Source: Halorubrum laminariae (GTDB taxonomy: Archaea; Halobacteriota; Halobacteria; Halobacteriales; Haloferacaceae). Taken from it: a stretch of 64,000 nt of DNA. The stretch is from contig NZ_JANHDL010000005.1 in NCBI RefSeq assembly GCF_024494655.1, positions 176,978-240,977 on the forward strand. Direction: 5' to 3'. Under the pieces are notes generated by a model. That model saw nothing but the letters and a program-made list of their open reading frames with translations, was not told where the DNA came from and made no database searches. Of the stretch, positions 27,487 to 38,492 are shown piece after piece. The first letter of the stretch is position 1. Each line of letters starts with the position of its first letter. The translations under genes were made by a program, and so were the position numbers.

Positions 27487-29628
27487 TCAGTCGTCGGCGG
27501 AGGCGGGCTCGTCGCCCGCGGGCTCGATGTCGACCTCGATCTCCGCGGCGGCGGCCTTGTACTCGGGGATCTTCGCGCGCTCGTCGAGCACGTCGTTCGT
27601 GAGGCGGTTCGCGGAGGCGGCCGCGAAGTGCGGTGTGGTCCAGACGACGCCCTCCTTGATATCCTCGGTCACGTCGGCGCGGACCCGTATTTCCCCGCGG
27701 CGCGACCGCAGCGTCACGTCGTCGCCGTCTTCGATGCCGTACCGCTCGGCGTCCGCGGGGTGGACGTCGACGAAGTTCTCCGGGTGCTGCCGGGAGAGCG
27801 TGGGCGATCGGCGGCTCATCGTCCCCGTGTTGTAGTGCTCTTCGAGCCGCGCCGTCGTGAGCACGAGCGGGTACTCCTCGTCGGGCGTCTCCTTCGGGTC
27901 CTGATGGACGACGCCCTCGATGCGGCCGAGCCCGTCGTCGGTCTCGAACTCGCTCTCGTAGAGGTACGAGTCCCCCTCGTCGCCCTCCTCGTAGCAGGGC
28001 CAGTGGATCCCCGTCTCGCCGAGCGCGTCGTAGGTCATTCCGTGCATGATCGGACAGACCTCGCGCAGTTCCTCGAACACGTCCTCGGGGCCGTCGAAGT
28101 CGAACTCGCCGCCATCGAACAGCCGAGTCCCCACCTCACAGAGGATATCCAGATCGTGGCGCGTGTTCTCGTGGACCTTGTGGACGCCGCGCATGCGCTG
28201 GACGCGGCGGTCGGTGTTGGTGACGGTGCCGCCGCGCTCGGCCCACGTCGTCGCCGGAAGGACCACGTCCGCCAGCTCCGCGGTCTCGGTCATGAAGATG
28301 TCCTGGACGACCAGAAAGCCCAGATCCTCGCGGAACCGTTTCTCCGTCTCGTTGCCGTCCGGTTCGCTCATGATCGGGTTCTCGCCCATGACGTACAGCC
28401 CGTGGACGGTGTCGCCGATCGCGTGGGAGATCTCGACGTTCGTCAGTCCCGGTTCCGCGGGGATCTCGAAGCCCCACACCTCCTCGACCGACTCGCGAGC
28501 CTCGTCGTCGTCGACGAGCTGGTAGCCGGGGAGAACGTTCGGCATCGCGCCCACGTCGCAGGTCCCCTGCACGTTGTTCTGACCGCGCAGGGGATTGACG
28601 CCGGTCCCGGGACGGCCGAGGTTCCCCGTGACAAGCGCGAGGTTGATCTCGTTTTGCACGTTGTCGACCCCACAGGTGTGCTGGGACATTCCCATCCCGG
28701 TGAAGATGGCGGCGTTGTTGGCCATCGCGTACTTCTCGGCGGCGAGTTCGATGTCCTCAAGCGGGACGCCGCACTCCTCTGCGGCCGCTTCCTTGTCGAA
28801 GTCAGCGAGCGTCTCTTTGAGATGGTCGAACCCCTTCGCGCGCTCGTCGACGAACGACTCGTCGATCCACCCCGCGTCCGGCTCCGCCTCGTGCCGTTCG
28901 AGGATCGTCTTGAGGACGACGTTCAGCAGGGGGATGTCGGTCCCGGGATTTAACTGGAGGTGCATGTGGCGGTCGGTCTCCTCGATGTCGAACGACCGCG
29001 TCGTCTTGTTCGCGTGCGGATCGACTTGGATCACCGTCGCACCCTCCAAGACGGCCTGCCGGAAGTACTGGCTGTTGGCGATCGGGTGCTGTTCGCCGGG
29101 GTTCGCGCCCTGTATCCACAGCACGTCGGCCGCCTCCTCCAAGTCGGCCATGCTGTTCGTCATCGCGCCCATCCCGAGGCTGGTTCGCAGCGCCCAGACG
29201 GTGGAGGCGTGACACATCCGCGTGCAGTTGTCGACCTGATTCGTGCCGTACCGGCGCGCCAGCTTCTGGATGAGGTAGTTCTCCTCGTTGAACGTCTTCG
29301 AGGAGCCGAAAAATCCCATCCCGTCGGGGCCGTGCACCTCGCGAATCTGCTCCATCTCGTCGACGACTCGGGTGAGCGCCTCGTCCCACGTCGCCTCCCG
29401 AAACTCCCCGTCCTCTTTGATGAGCGGCTCCGTGAGACGGTCCTCGTGGTCGACGACCTGCGTCGCCGCGCCGCCCTTGATGCAGACGCTCCCCTCGTTG
29501 ACAGGGGCGTCGCCCCACGGCATAAAGCGCATATCTCCGGGGTCGTCGCCTTCGCGCACCCGGATTCCGCAGCCGACGCCGCAGTATGGACAGATGGTCT
29601 TCACCGCGTCGTCCGGCTCACTGGACAT
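27487..29628 (-). CDS. fdhA: Formate dehydrogenase alpha subunit-like molybdopterin oxidoreductase
   Basis: Oxidises formate or a related substrate with a molybdenum bis-MGD cofactor. The 713 residues carry an N-terminal [4Fe-4S] motif (CPYCGVGC ... VCIKGG), the Mo-ligand Cys region NCTRMCHAST, and a C-terminal molybdopterin-dinucleotide-binding domain (LVLTTARLEEHYNTGTMSRR). The Mo ligand is a normal Cys codon, so no selenocysteine is needed. No signal peptide is present, so it is cytoplasmic. No beta or gamma subunit is adjacent. Start at ATG 29628; a GTG three codons upstream is possible. Confidence 0.9.
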   Translation of the reverse strand: MSSEPDDAVKTICPYCGVGCGIRVREGDDPGDMRFMPWGDAPVNEGSVCIKGGAATQVVDHEDRLTEPLIKEDGEFREATWDEALTRVVDEMEQIREVHGPDGMGFFGSSKTFNEENYLIQKLARRYGTNQVDNCTRMCHASTVWALRTSLGMGAMTNSMADLEEAADVLWIQGANPGEQHPIANSQYFRQAVLEGATVIQVDPHANKTTRSFDIEETDRHMHLQLNPGTDIPLLNVVLKTILERHEAEPDAGWIDESFVDERAKGFDHLKETLADFDKEAAAEECGVPLEDIELAAEKYAMANNAAIFTGMGMSQHTCGVDNVQNEINLALVTGNLGRPGTGVNPLRGQNNVQGTCDVGAMPNVLPGYQLVDDDEARESVEEVWGFEIPAEPGLTNVEISHAIGDTVHGLYVMGENPIMSEPDGNETEKRFREDLGFLVVQDIFMTETAELADVVLPATTWAERGGTVTNTDRRVQRMRGVHKVHENTRHDLDILCEVGTRLFDGGEFDFDGPEDVFEELREVCPIMHGMTYDALGETGIHWPCYEEGDEGDSYLYESEFETDDGLGRIEGVVHQDPKETPDEEYPLVLTTARLEEHYNTGTMSRRSPTLSRQHPENFVDVHPADAERYGIEDGDDVTLRSRRGEIRVRADVTEDIKEGVVWTTPHFAAASANRLTNDVLDERAKIPEYKAAAAEIEVDIEPAGDEPASADD

Positions 29629-29742
29629 CGGTCTCACCGCCGTGTGTGGTCATAGCTCACGATCTGTCGTCTCGGTCCATGAGTGTGTCGGCGGTCACCG
29701 TCCCGCGACGACGCTCCCGTCGACCGCGGACCCGCGAATCGG

Positions 29743-30507
29743 CTATTCGACGACCTCGACGACCGGGTCGTCCGCGGGCCCCTCCGCCTCGACGAGTCGA
29801 GTGAGCAGGACCCGGGGCACGTCGGCGCGGTCGACGACCCCCTCAGCGATCTCCCGGGCCGCGGCCGCGTCCGCCTCGTCGTCGACCTTGTTCACGACCG
29901 GGATCGCGGTCGCCTCCTCGGGGACGCCCTTCAGACCACCGTCGGGACTCGCGAGCACGGCCGCGACATCCGCGGGTCGGATCGCCTCGCCGAGCCCCCG
30001 GCCGGTGATGTCGGCGACGCGCTCCGGTCGATGCACGAGATCCTCCGAGAGCGGCTCGCCCACGACGTGCGCGCTCGCGATCGGGACGACCCTGTCCGCG
30101 TTCGCCGGGATCTGCGGCTCCCGGTCGTCGGGCGCTTTGAACTCGCGGAGGCGCGCGCCGTCGGCCTTCACGAGCGTCGCGCCCGGCGCGTCGTCGGCGA
30201 TCGCGGCGACCGTGTCGGCGTCGTACCCGAGGTAGCGGTCGGACCGGTCCCGCTCGGGTACCAGCCCGAGCGGCCAGTCGTCCGCCCCCGCCTCGGCGAG
30301 TGCGGCGAGCGGATCGTCGGTCACTCGCACCGTCGCGACCCGGTCGTCGAATATCGGGATGCGGACGCTAGCGGTCACCACCGGACGATACAGCCGGTCG
30401 GCGAGCGCGAACAGCGTCGACTTCTTGCCGCCCGCGCCGACGACGCAGACGGTCGCGTCGCGGGCGTCGAGCGCGGTCGTTAGATCCATCGCGTCGGCGT
30501 CACCCAT
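29743..30507 (-). CDS. yqeC: YqeC-family molybdenum hydroxylase accessory protein
   Basis: A 254-aa protein of the YqeC family, known near selenium-dependent molybdenum hydroxylases; here it lies near a Mo oxidoreductase and mobA, pointing to cofactor maturation. It has a P-loop-like VCVVGAGGKKSTLF near the N-terminus, the conserved LVKADGARLREFKAP and the VVNKVDDEADAAAAREIA stretch, consistent with nucleotide binding. A second ATG at 30489 (MDLTTALDARD) is as likely a start. Functional detail is inferred from context. Confidence 0.82.
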   Translation of the reverse strand: MGDADAMDLTTALDARDATVCVVGAGGKKSTLFALADRLYRPVVTASVRIPIFDDRVATVRVTDDPLAALAEAGADDWPLGLVPERDRSDRYLGYDADTVAAIADDAPGATLVKADGARLREFKAPDDREPQIPANADRVVPIASAHVVGEPLSEDLVHRPERVADITGRGLGEAIRPADVAAVLASPDGGLKGVPEEATAIPVVNKVDDEADAAAAREIAEGVVDRADVPRVLLTRLVEAEGPADDPVVEVVE

Positions 30508-30602
30508 GGCGTCGATTTCGGTCCCCGGAAGCCTCACTCTGGCGGTCGGTCGCGACGCCGACGCCGGCGACCGGATCGACGCGTCCCTGCCGCGCCGGTC
30601 GC

Positions 30603-31196
30603 TCACAGGTCCATGGTCGCAGCAACCTCCCGGACCTCCGGATCCCACACGTCGAGCGCGTGGACCCGCCACCGGATCGGCTCGAACTCGCTCGCGAGGA
30701 GGTCGGCGACGACACCCGGATCGGGGTTCCCGCCTCGCGCCAGCGTGACGTGGGGGACGTAGTCGTCGCCTTCGATCCCCTCGATCGGCCCGAAGACGGC
30801 ACACAGTCGGCGGTGGAGACGGACGAGTCCGTCGCTCTCGATCGTGAGGTAGACCACCGGCCTCGCTCCCGAGGCGGGGGCGTCGAAGGTGTCAACCCCG
30901 GTCACCGCGACCCGAAAGGGGGACGTTCCGGCGAGCGGCCGGCGGAGTCGCTCGCGGAGCCGATCGAGCGCGACCGGTCGCGGCGGCCGGGCGTCGTCCG
31001 CCTCGACGCCGGCCGGGTCCGCGTCGGGCCCCACCGTCACGTTCTCGTCGGTCCGCTCCGCCACGTCCGCGACGCCGAACCGCTTGCAGACGAGGGTGTG
31101 GCGGTCGCGGACGCGATCGAACCCCGAGAGTTTCGGGTGGAGATCGCTCGCGAGTCGCCCCACCGCGAGAGGAATCGGGACGTTGAGGCTGAACAC
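30603..31196 (-). CDS. 2H-superfamily RNA phosphoesterase (2'-5' RNA ligase family)
   Basis: A 197-aa protein of the same superfamily as ThpR but more divergent. Two HxT-type motifs are present: RHTLVCKRF in the N-terminal half and HVTLARGG in the C-terminal half. An acidic insert of about 25 residues lies between them. It probably acts on RNA cyclic phosphates or 2'-5' linkages; substrate unknown. It lies 3 bp after a small membrane protein gene and in the same direction. Confidence 0.8.
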   Translation of the reverse strand: MFSLNVPIPLAVGRLASDLHPKLSGFDRVRDRHTLVCKRFGVADVAERTDENVTVGPDADPAGVEADDARPPRPVALDRLRERLRRPLAGTSPFRVAVTGVDTFDAPASGARPVVYLTIESDGLVRLHRRLCAVFGPIEGIEGDDYVPHVTLARGGNPDPGVVADLLASEFEPIRWRVHALDVWDPEVREVAATMDL

Positions 31197-31199
31197 GCC

Positions 31200-31388
31200 T
31201 CAGAGCCGGTCGGTGAGCCGTAACGCGATCAGGACGATGATCGCGACGGCGACGATCATCGGAAGCGCGTCCAACAGCGCGAACGTCAGATTCAACACGA
31301 TCCCGAGGACCTCCAAGAGAAGCCACACGATCACGAGCGCGAAGATCACCTTCAGGAGGTCGTCAACATCGATGTTTGCGCGGTCCAT
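31200..31388 (-). CDS. Small two-helix membrane protein
   Basis: A 62-aa protein starting MDRANIDVDDLLKVIF, with two long hydrophobic segments (about 14-34 and 37-57). Haloarchaea commonly encode such small proteins of unknown role. Its stop is 3 bp before the 2H phosphoesterase start, so the pair is likely cotranscribed. It is divergent from serB. Confidence 0.75.
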   Translation of the reverse strand: MDRANIDVDDLLKVIFALVIVWLLLEVLGIVLNLTFALLDALPMIVAVAIIVLIALRLTDRL

Positions 31389-31476
31389 ACCAAAGCGGAC
31401 GCGGCCGCCGCGGAAAATCCCATCGGCGCGTCGCGGATCACGCGGTTACAAAACCCTTCCCCGCCGACGGTCGAGC

Positions 31477-32124
31477 ATGAGTCTCATCGCGTTCGACTTC
31501 GATGGCACGCTCTCGGACTCGGAGATGACGGTTCTGCTTGCCGGGCGTGCGGGCGTCGCCGACGAGGTCGCAGCGATCACGGAGCGGGCGATGAACGACG
31601 AACTGAGCTACGCCGAGAGCCTCTACAATCGCGCGGAGCTGCTCGGCGGACTCGACGCGGAAGCGGTCGAGGCCGCCTTCGGCGACGTGACTCTCCGGGC
31701 GGGCGCGGGCGACTTGATCGAGCGGCTGCAGGCCGACGGTCACCACGTCGCGGTGCTCACCGGCGGGTTCGAGCGCGGCGTCGAGCGCGCGCTGGCGAAG
31801 GCGGGCGTCGAGGCTGACACGATCGTCGCGAACCGGCTGCCGATGTCGGGCGGGAAACTCACCGGTGACGCCGACGGACCGCTGATCGAAGGGACCAAAG
31901 ACGACGCGCTGGCGGCTCTCGCGGACGACCTCGGTTATCCGATGGAGTCGACCGTCGCGGTCGGCGACGGTGCCAACGACCTCCCGATGCTAGAGGTCGC
32001 GGGGCTCGCGGTCGGCTTCGTCCCCAAGGAGGCGGTCCGCCCCGTCTGTGATACCGTCGTCGACTCCATGTCCGGGCTCGGGACGGTGCTCGAAGACCGC
32101 GGCGTGCTGTCCGCGTCGGCCTGA
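31477..32124 (+). CDS. serB: Phosphoserine phosphatase (HAD superfamily)
   Basis: Last step of serine synthesis. The 215 residues contain HAD motif I DFDGTLSDSE (6-15), motif II VLTGG, and motif III/IV GDGANDLPML. The start ATG precedes SLIAFDFDG; the longer frame upstream is unrelated and lies in the opposite-strand genes. serA is elsewhere in the window. Related HAD phosphatases with a similar layout exist, so the substrate is inferred. Confidence 0.88.
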   Translation: MSLIAFDFDGTLSDSEMTVLLAGRAGVADEVAAITERAMNDELSYAESLYNRAELLGGLDAEAVEAAFGDVTLRAGAGDLIERLQADGHHVAVLTGGFERGVERALAKAGVEADTIVANRLPMSGGKLTGDADGPLIEGTKDDALAALADDLGYPMESTVAVGDGANDLPMLEVAGLAVGFVPKEAVRPVCDTVVDSMSGLGTVLEDRGVLSASA

Positions 32125-32248
32125 GTCGCCGGTTCGACGCGTGCCGACCCGGCCCGAGACGGTCGGTTCGGCGTGTGACGACTCCGCCAGATCCGGCAGA
32201 GATAATTTGGGCGGGGAGCTTAACAGCCGTCTGTCCGAATTTCCGCCC

Positions 32249-32290
32249 ATGACCGGTTCGATCGAGGTGGTGCGGTGCTCCCGACGCTGA
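32249..32290 (+). promoter_or_regulatory. crtY leader with Shine-Dalgarno site and overlapping 13-codon frame
   Basis: A TATA-like CTTAAC (32219-32224) predicts transcription start near 32249, where an ATG opens a 13-codon frame (MTGSIEVVRCSRR) that is out of frame with crtY and ends at 32290. Inside it, GAGGTG (32264-32269) matches the haloarchaeal anti-SD sequence, 5 bp before the crtY GTG at 32275. So crtY, unlike most genes here, seems to have a leader and a ribosome binding site. Confidence 0.5.
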
Positions 32291-33096
32291 CGTACCTCCA
32301 GTTCCACCTCGTTTTCAGCCTCCCGCTGATCGCGGTCCTGTGGCGCGTCGCGCCCCGGTACACCGGGGTCCGTCGCCGCCGCGCGGCCGCCGGGATCGCG
32401 GTCCTCGTCGCCATCGCGTACGCGTACACGACGCCGTGGATACACCACATGATCCGTCGCGGCGCGTGGTCGTACGCCGGCGGCGCGGTGCTCGTCCGGG
32501 CGCTGTCGATCCCGCTCGGCGAGTACCTCTTCTTCGCGATCCAGACGGTCGCCGTCGCGCTCGCGTGCCACCGACTCGGCTTCGACCCGGCGTACCGCGA
32601 GGGCGACTTCGATCGGCTCCCCCGCGCTGTCGGCGTCGCGGTCGGGCTCGCACTCGTCCCGCTCGGGCTGTGGCTCGTCGGGGTCGGCGATCGATTCCTC
32701 TACCTCGGCGGTCTGCTCGCGTGGGTCGGTCCGGTGTTCGCGCTCCAGTGGGGCGTCGGCGGCGGCTATCTCGTCCGCACGTCCCGCGTCTGGCTCCCGG
32801 CGACGCTCCTGCCTGCGGCGTACTTCTGGGTCACAGACCGGATCGCGATCGGCGTCGGAACGTGGCGCATCTCGACCGAGTTCACGACCGGGGTCGCCGT
32901 CTTCGGGCTCCCGATCGAAGAGATGGCCTTCTTCGTCGCGGCCGGCCTGATGACCGTCAACGGGATCGTGCTGTTCGAGTGGGCGCTCGACTGGCGCGAC
33001 CGGCGAAGCGCGGTCGACGATTCCGTGCTCGGCGAGCCGTCGGACCCAGCGAATCCCACGACGCGCCCGGTCTCCGATCCGATCGACGACAGATGA
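32275..33096 (+). CDS. crtY: Lycopene beta-cyclase, CrtYc-CrtYd type
   Basis: Cyclises lycopene to beta-carotene in the membrane. The 273-aa protein has six or seven hydrophobic segments and two lycopene-cyclase domains with the conserved PLGEYLFFAIQT and PIEEMAFFV motifs, about 120 residues apart. The GTG start is set by the GAGGTG site 5 bp upstream. The stop overlaps the brp ATG (ATGA), so beta-carotene synthesis and cleavage are coupled. A charged Asp/Pro tail ends it. Confidence 0.92.
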   Translation: MLPTLTYLQFHLVFSLPLIAVLWRVAPRYTGVRRRRAAAGIAVLVAIAYAYTTPWIHHMIRRGAWSYAGGAVLVRALSIPLGEYLFFAIQTVAVALACHRLGFDPAYREGDFDRLPRAVGVAVGLALVPLGLWLVGVGDRFLYLGGLLAWVGPVFALQWGVGGGYLVRTSRVWLPATLLPAAYFWVTDRIAIGVGTWRISTEFTTGVAVFGLPIEEMAFFVAAGLMTVNGIVLFEWALDWRDRRSAVDDSVLGEPSDPANPTTRPVSDPIDDR

Positions 33097-34151
33097 CGGA
33101 CCCCATCCGTTCCCGGGTCGACCGCTGGTTCGCCCGGTCGCCTGCGCTCGCGCTCGCGGCGCTGCTCCCGGTCGGAGCGGCGACTCCCCTCTTTCCGGTC
33201 GAGGTCGGCGTTGCCGTGTTCGCGCTCGCCACGCTTGCAGTCGGGATGGCCCACGGCGCGGTCGACCACCTCGTTCCGCTGCGCGCGGCCGGCGTCTCCC
33301 CCCGCCGGTCGTTTGCGGCCGTCGGCGGCGTCTACGCCGTATTCGGCGGGGCAGTCGTTCTGGGATTCGCGGTCGCACCTGTGGCCGCGTTCGTCGGATT
33401 CGTCGCACTCACGTGGATCCACTGGGGGCAGGGAGATATCGCAATGCTCGCGCTAGCCGGCGTCGAGCACCTCCCAACAACGGCCGAGCGCGGCCTCGCA
33501 GCGGCGGTCCGAGGCGGGCTACCGATGGCCGTCCCCCTCCTCGCGCATCCGGACGAGTACCGGCTTGTCGCCGAATGGACCGTCGGGCTCTTCCTCGCGG
33601 ACGCGGCCGCGTCGGCCGCGGTCGATCCGCTTTTCGCCCCCGCCGTGCGAACCGTCGTCGCGATTATCATGGTCACGGCGACGTTCGCGTCGATCGGCGC
33701 GGGATACGTCCGGGTCCGCGGCGGGGCCGATCGCCGCGGATGGCTCCGCGACGCCGGCGAGGTTGCTCTCCTGTGGGCGTGGTTCCTCCTCGCAGCGCCG
33801 GTGTTCGCGATCGGCGTGTACTTCGCGCTGTGGCACTCGCTCCGGCACGTCAGTCGCCTCGTCCTGCTGGACCCGGCGGCCGCCGGCGCGGTCGCGGCCG
33901 GCGATCTGCGAGGCGCGCTCGCCCGGTTCGCACGCGACGCCGCGCCGCTCACGCTCGGCGGGTTTCTCGTGGTGGCTGCCGTCGGGCTGGCGGTTCCGCG
34001 GGGGCCGGAGGTGGCCGCCGGCACGGTCTCTCCCGGCGACGCGCTCGCGGTGTCGCTCGTCGCCATCGCGGCGCTGACGCTCCCGCACGTCGCGGTCGTC
34101 GCATGGCTCGACCGCCGACAGGGCCTGTGGCGCTCGGGGCCGTTCGGGTGA
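33093..34151 (+). CDS. brp: Brp/Blh family beta-carotene 15,15'-dioxygenase
   Basis: Integral membrane protein of 352 aa that cleaves beta-carotene into two retinals, the chromophore of bacteriorhodopsin-type pumps. Iron-binding histidines are visible in HGAVDH, WIHWGQGD, LWHSLRH and LPHVAVVAW. About ten hydrophobic segments. It is translationally coupled to crtY. No opsin gene is in the window, so the retinal must serve rhodopsins encoded elsewhere. Confidence 0.92.
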   Translation: MTDPIRSRVDRWFARSPALALAALLPVGAATPLFPVEVGVAVFALATLAVGMAHGAVDHLVPLRAAGVSPRRSFAAVGGVYAVFGGAVVLGFAVAPVAAFVGFVALTWIHWGQGDIAMLALAGVEHLPTTAERGLAAAVRGGLPMAVPLLAHPDEYRLVAEWTVGLFLADAAASAAVDPLFAPAVRTVVAIIMVTATFASIGAGYVRVRGGADRRGWLRDAGEVALLWAWFLLAAPVFAIGVYFALWHSLRHVSRLVLLDPAAAGAVAAGDLRGALARFARDAAPLTLGGFLVVAAVGLAVPRGPEVAAGTVSPGDALAVSLVAIAALTLPHVAVVAWLDRRQGLWRSGPFG

Positions 34152-34206
34152 GCGGCACCAGATAATCGGCGCGGCACCCGGCGCTCGCATCGCGATCGGT
34201 CGACGC

Positions 34207-35353
<1,147 letters not shown>

Positions 35354-35373
<20 letters not shown>

Positions 35374-37162
35374 CTCCGAGCCGCTCGATGACGACGAAGC
35401 TGCAGCCGGTGACGACGAGCAGGACGACGCCCATTGCGGTCGCCGGTCCGAGCCGACGGCCGATGAAGCGTTCGATGGCGATCGGCATCGTGTACACGTC
35501 GCCTCCCGTTGCGAGCACGACCGTCGCGGTGAACTCGCCGATAGAGATGGCGAACGCGAACGCCGCGCCGGCGACGACGGCCGGCCACACGAGCGGCAGT
35601 TCGATGTCGCGAAGCGCCCGCACCCGAGACGCGCCGAGCGCGCGCGCCGACTCGACGAGCGACCGATCGAGCCCCTCCAGTCCGGGCGCGACCGTCCGAA
35701 CGACGAACGGGTAGCCCGCCACCGCGTGCGCGACGACGATTGCGACCGCGCCGGACGCGGTGATCCGCCACCCCGCCACCTCCACGCCGAAGACGAGCCC
35801 GCGGAGCAGGCCGAGGCCGACGACGATACCGGAAACCGCGAGCGGAGCCATCGCGGCGGCGTCCACCAACTTCCGGCCGCGGTAGCGGCGCGTCGTCAAC
35901 ACGGCGACGACGACGCCCATCGGCACCGCGAGGAGCGTCGCCCCGACCCCGAACGCGAGCGAGTTGCGGATCGCGGGCCACGGTCGGACCTGAAACGCCG
36001 CGCCCGTCTGCTGACGCGCGGCGAGGAAGCGGTAGTGTTCGAGCGTGAGCGCGCCGTCGCCGCCCGTCACGCTCGCGAGGATCATCGACGCGATGGGCGC
36101 GAGAAAGACGAGCGCGGCGACGACGACGTAGGCCGCGAGCCCGACTCGCGGCAGCCACTCGCGGGCGGTCGGCGTCGCCGGCAGCAGCGACCTGCGAGGG
36201 AGCGGTCGCGCCCCCCGCGAACGGACCGTGTGACGCGCCTCGTACCGGAGGTACGCGAGCAGGACGCCGAGTGAGATGACGAGTTCGACGAGCGCGAGCG
36301 CGGCAGCCTCGGCGTAGCTCAGGTCGCGAACGAGCCGGTAGACGAACACCTCGACGGTCGCGAGCTGGAACCCGCCGAGCGCGAGCACGATGGGGAAGGT
36401 GCCGAACGTGAACACGAACGTGAGCGCCGCGCCCGTCAGCACCGCCGGGTACACCTGCGGCGCGACCACGTCGACGAAGGCCCGCACCGGCCCCGCGCCG
36501 AGGCTCCGCGCCGTCTCGACCGCGCGGGCGTCGACCGACTCCCACGCCGCGGTCGTCACCCGCGCCACGAGCGGCGCGTTGTAGAAGGCGTGAGCGACCA
36601 CGATCGCTTCGAGCGTAAAAAGCAGGTCGACCGCGGGCAACCCGAGCGCGCCGAGCACCGCGTTGAGGGTCCCGTTGCGGCCGAACGTGGCGACGAAGCC
36701 GACCGCGACCATGATCGACGGGAGCACGAACGGCACGATCGTCAGCGACCGGACCGTCCGCCGGCCGGGGAACTCGAAGCGCGCGAGTAGATACGCCGCC
36801 GGGAGCCCGAGCGCGACGCTCGCGACCGTCGACAGCGCGGCCTGATACGCGGTGAAGCCGACGATCCCAAGACGTCGGTCCGGCGAGAGGAACGCGCGAG
36901 CGACGGCGACCGGCGACTCGCCGGCGAACAGCCGCGCGGCCTCGCCGAAGTAGAAGGGGTCACGCAGCAGCTCGGCGAACACGCCGAGGGTGACGACGCC
37001 GTCGACTCGAACCGCCTCGATGAGGACGGTGCCGACGGGGTAGTAGAAGGCGAGAACGAGCGTGGCGCTCGTCGCCACCGCGAGCAGCGTCAACAGTCGC
37101 CCTTCGAGGCGGTCGGAGAGGGCTCCCATCACGTCGCGCCGGTCGCGTCGACGGTTGCTCAC
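35354..37162 (-). CDS. thiP: ABC transporter permease, fused double domain (ThiP-like)
   Basis: A 602-aa permease with twelve or so hydrophobic segments, made of two fused BPD_transp_1 domains. Each carries an EAA-type loop contacting the ATPase: VETARSLGAGPVRAFVDVV and VESARALGASRVRALRDIE. The GTG start lies 9 bp after the binding-protein stop; ATG 37129 is an alternative. Fusion of both permease halves is typical of thiamine and Fe(III) importers. Confidence 0.9.
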
Positions 37163-37171
37163 GGTGCGACC

Positions 37172-38491
37172 TCAGTTATCGACGAACTGTCGTTCCCACT
37201 CAGAGATCCACCCGTCGACCGAGCCCCGCAGCTCGTCGTAGGTGAACGTCACCGGGTCCGCCGGCTCCTGTGCGAGCTCGGCGTAGTCGGCGGGGAGTTC
37301 GGCGTCCTCGGTCGCGGGAAACGCGACGTTCCGCTGGGCGATCTCGCCTTGGACTTCCGGTTCGAGCATGAACGACACGAACTCCCGGGCGAGCTCCGGC
37401 GTATCGGTCCCGGCGAAGACGGCCATCCCCTCCGGCGTCGCGTACGCCTGATCGTTCAGGAACCGGATCTGGTGTTCCTCGAGGTCTGCTCCCTCCATGT
37501 CCGCGAACACTTGGTCGGTCGAGTAGGAGACGACCATGGGTGCCTCGCCGTTGCTCCAAGCGGTGTAGGCATCGTCCCACGACCCAAGCACCCGAACGTC
37601 GTTGTCTTGCAGATCGGCCCAGTAGTCGAGGTAGTCGTAGTCGGGGTCGCCGTCCTCGCCCTCGACGGCACCGTCCGGCCCGTCGCCGAATCGGTCGACC
37701 GTGTGGAGGAGGAACGCGCGGCCGGTCGCGGACGAGCCCGGATTCTGCGCGATGAGCGCGCCCGCGTGTTCGGGGTCGAGCAGACCCTCGAAGGTCGCCG
37801 GGGCCTCGGTCTCGGTCCCGTCGTACACGAGGCTCACGTAGCCGGTGTCGAAGGGGACGGCGCGGTCGAACGGGTCGAACGACAGCCCGTCGCGGACAGT
37901 CTCGATCCCCTCGATATCGCCCGCCTCCGCGAACAGTCCGTCGTCGAGCTCGTCGTCGATCCGCACCAGGTCCTCGGTGGTGAGGCCGACGTACACGTCG
38001 GCGTCGACGTCGACGCCGGAGTCCGCGCGCTCGATGTAGTGGTTGATCTCGTTGTCGGGTGTCGCCCACTCCAGCGTGGCGTCGAACCGGCTCTCGAACG
38101 TCTCCTTGAGCCACTCGCCCGGACTCACCGACGGTGCGTCGATGAAGTTGGTGTACGTCGCGACGGTGAGCGTCGGCGTCTCGTCCTCGTCGTCTGCGTC
38201 CTCGCCGTCCGTGCCGTCCTCGCCGTCGCCGCCGTCGCCGCTCCCGTCGTCACTTCCGTCCGATCCGTCCCCGTCGCCGCCGTCGCCTGTCCGCTCGGCA
38301 CTACATCCCGCGAGTGCGACGGCCCCCGCCGCCCCGCCGAGCGCGAGAACCCGACGGCGGGTGTGCGGTCGGGTGGTATCGCCGGCTGAGTCCCGGCCGG
38401 TTGCGTCACGATCGGCGGAGTCACGATCGGCGTCACCGGCGGAATCACGGAGTGCGGAACCGCGACCGTCAGTCGTCGCATCGTCGGTCAT
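37172..38491 (-). CDS. thiB: Thiamine-type ABC transporter substrate-binding lipoprotein
   Basis: Captures substrate outside the membrane and delivers it to the permease downstream. It is 439 aa with an unusually long 43-residue Asp/Arg-rich N-terminus before the Tat motif TRRRVLALGG and the lipobox ALAGC. A Gly/Asp-only linker of about 45 residues follows. The folded domain has TbpA-like features (LTVATYTNF, and AYTAWSNGEAPMVVSYSTD). The ATG lies 26 bp after the TATA-like GTTATAA (minus-strand TTATAAC), so leaderless. Thiamine is inferred from the resemblance to TbpA; no riboswitch is seen. Confidence 0.85.
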   Translation of the reverse strand: MTDDATTDGRGSALRDSAGDADRDSADRDATGRDSAGDTTRPHTRRRVLALGGAAGAVALAGCSAERTGDGGDGDGSDGSDDGSGDGGDGEDGTDGEDADDEDETPTLTVATYTNFIDAPSVSPGEWLKETFESRFDATLEWATPDNEINHYIERADSGVDVDADVYVGLTTEDLVRIDDELDDGLFAEAGDIEGIETVRDGLSFDPFDRAVPFDTGYVSLVYDGTETEAPATFEGLLDPEHAGALIAQNPGSSATGRAFLLHTVDRFGDGPDGAVEGEDGDPDYDYLDYWADLQDNDVRVLGSWDDAYTAWSNGEAPMVVSYSTDQVFADMEGADLEEHQIRFLNDQAYATPEGMAVFAGTDTPELAREFVSFMLEPEVQGEIAQRNVAFPATEDAELPADYAELAQEPADPVTFTYDELRGSVDGWISEWERQFVDN

Positions 38492-38492
38492 T

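Noticed and set aside
29100..29260. Selenocysteine insertion in the formate dehydrogenase-like gene
   Set aside because: No in-frame TGA occurs; the Mo-ligand position is a Cys codon.
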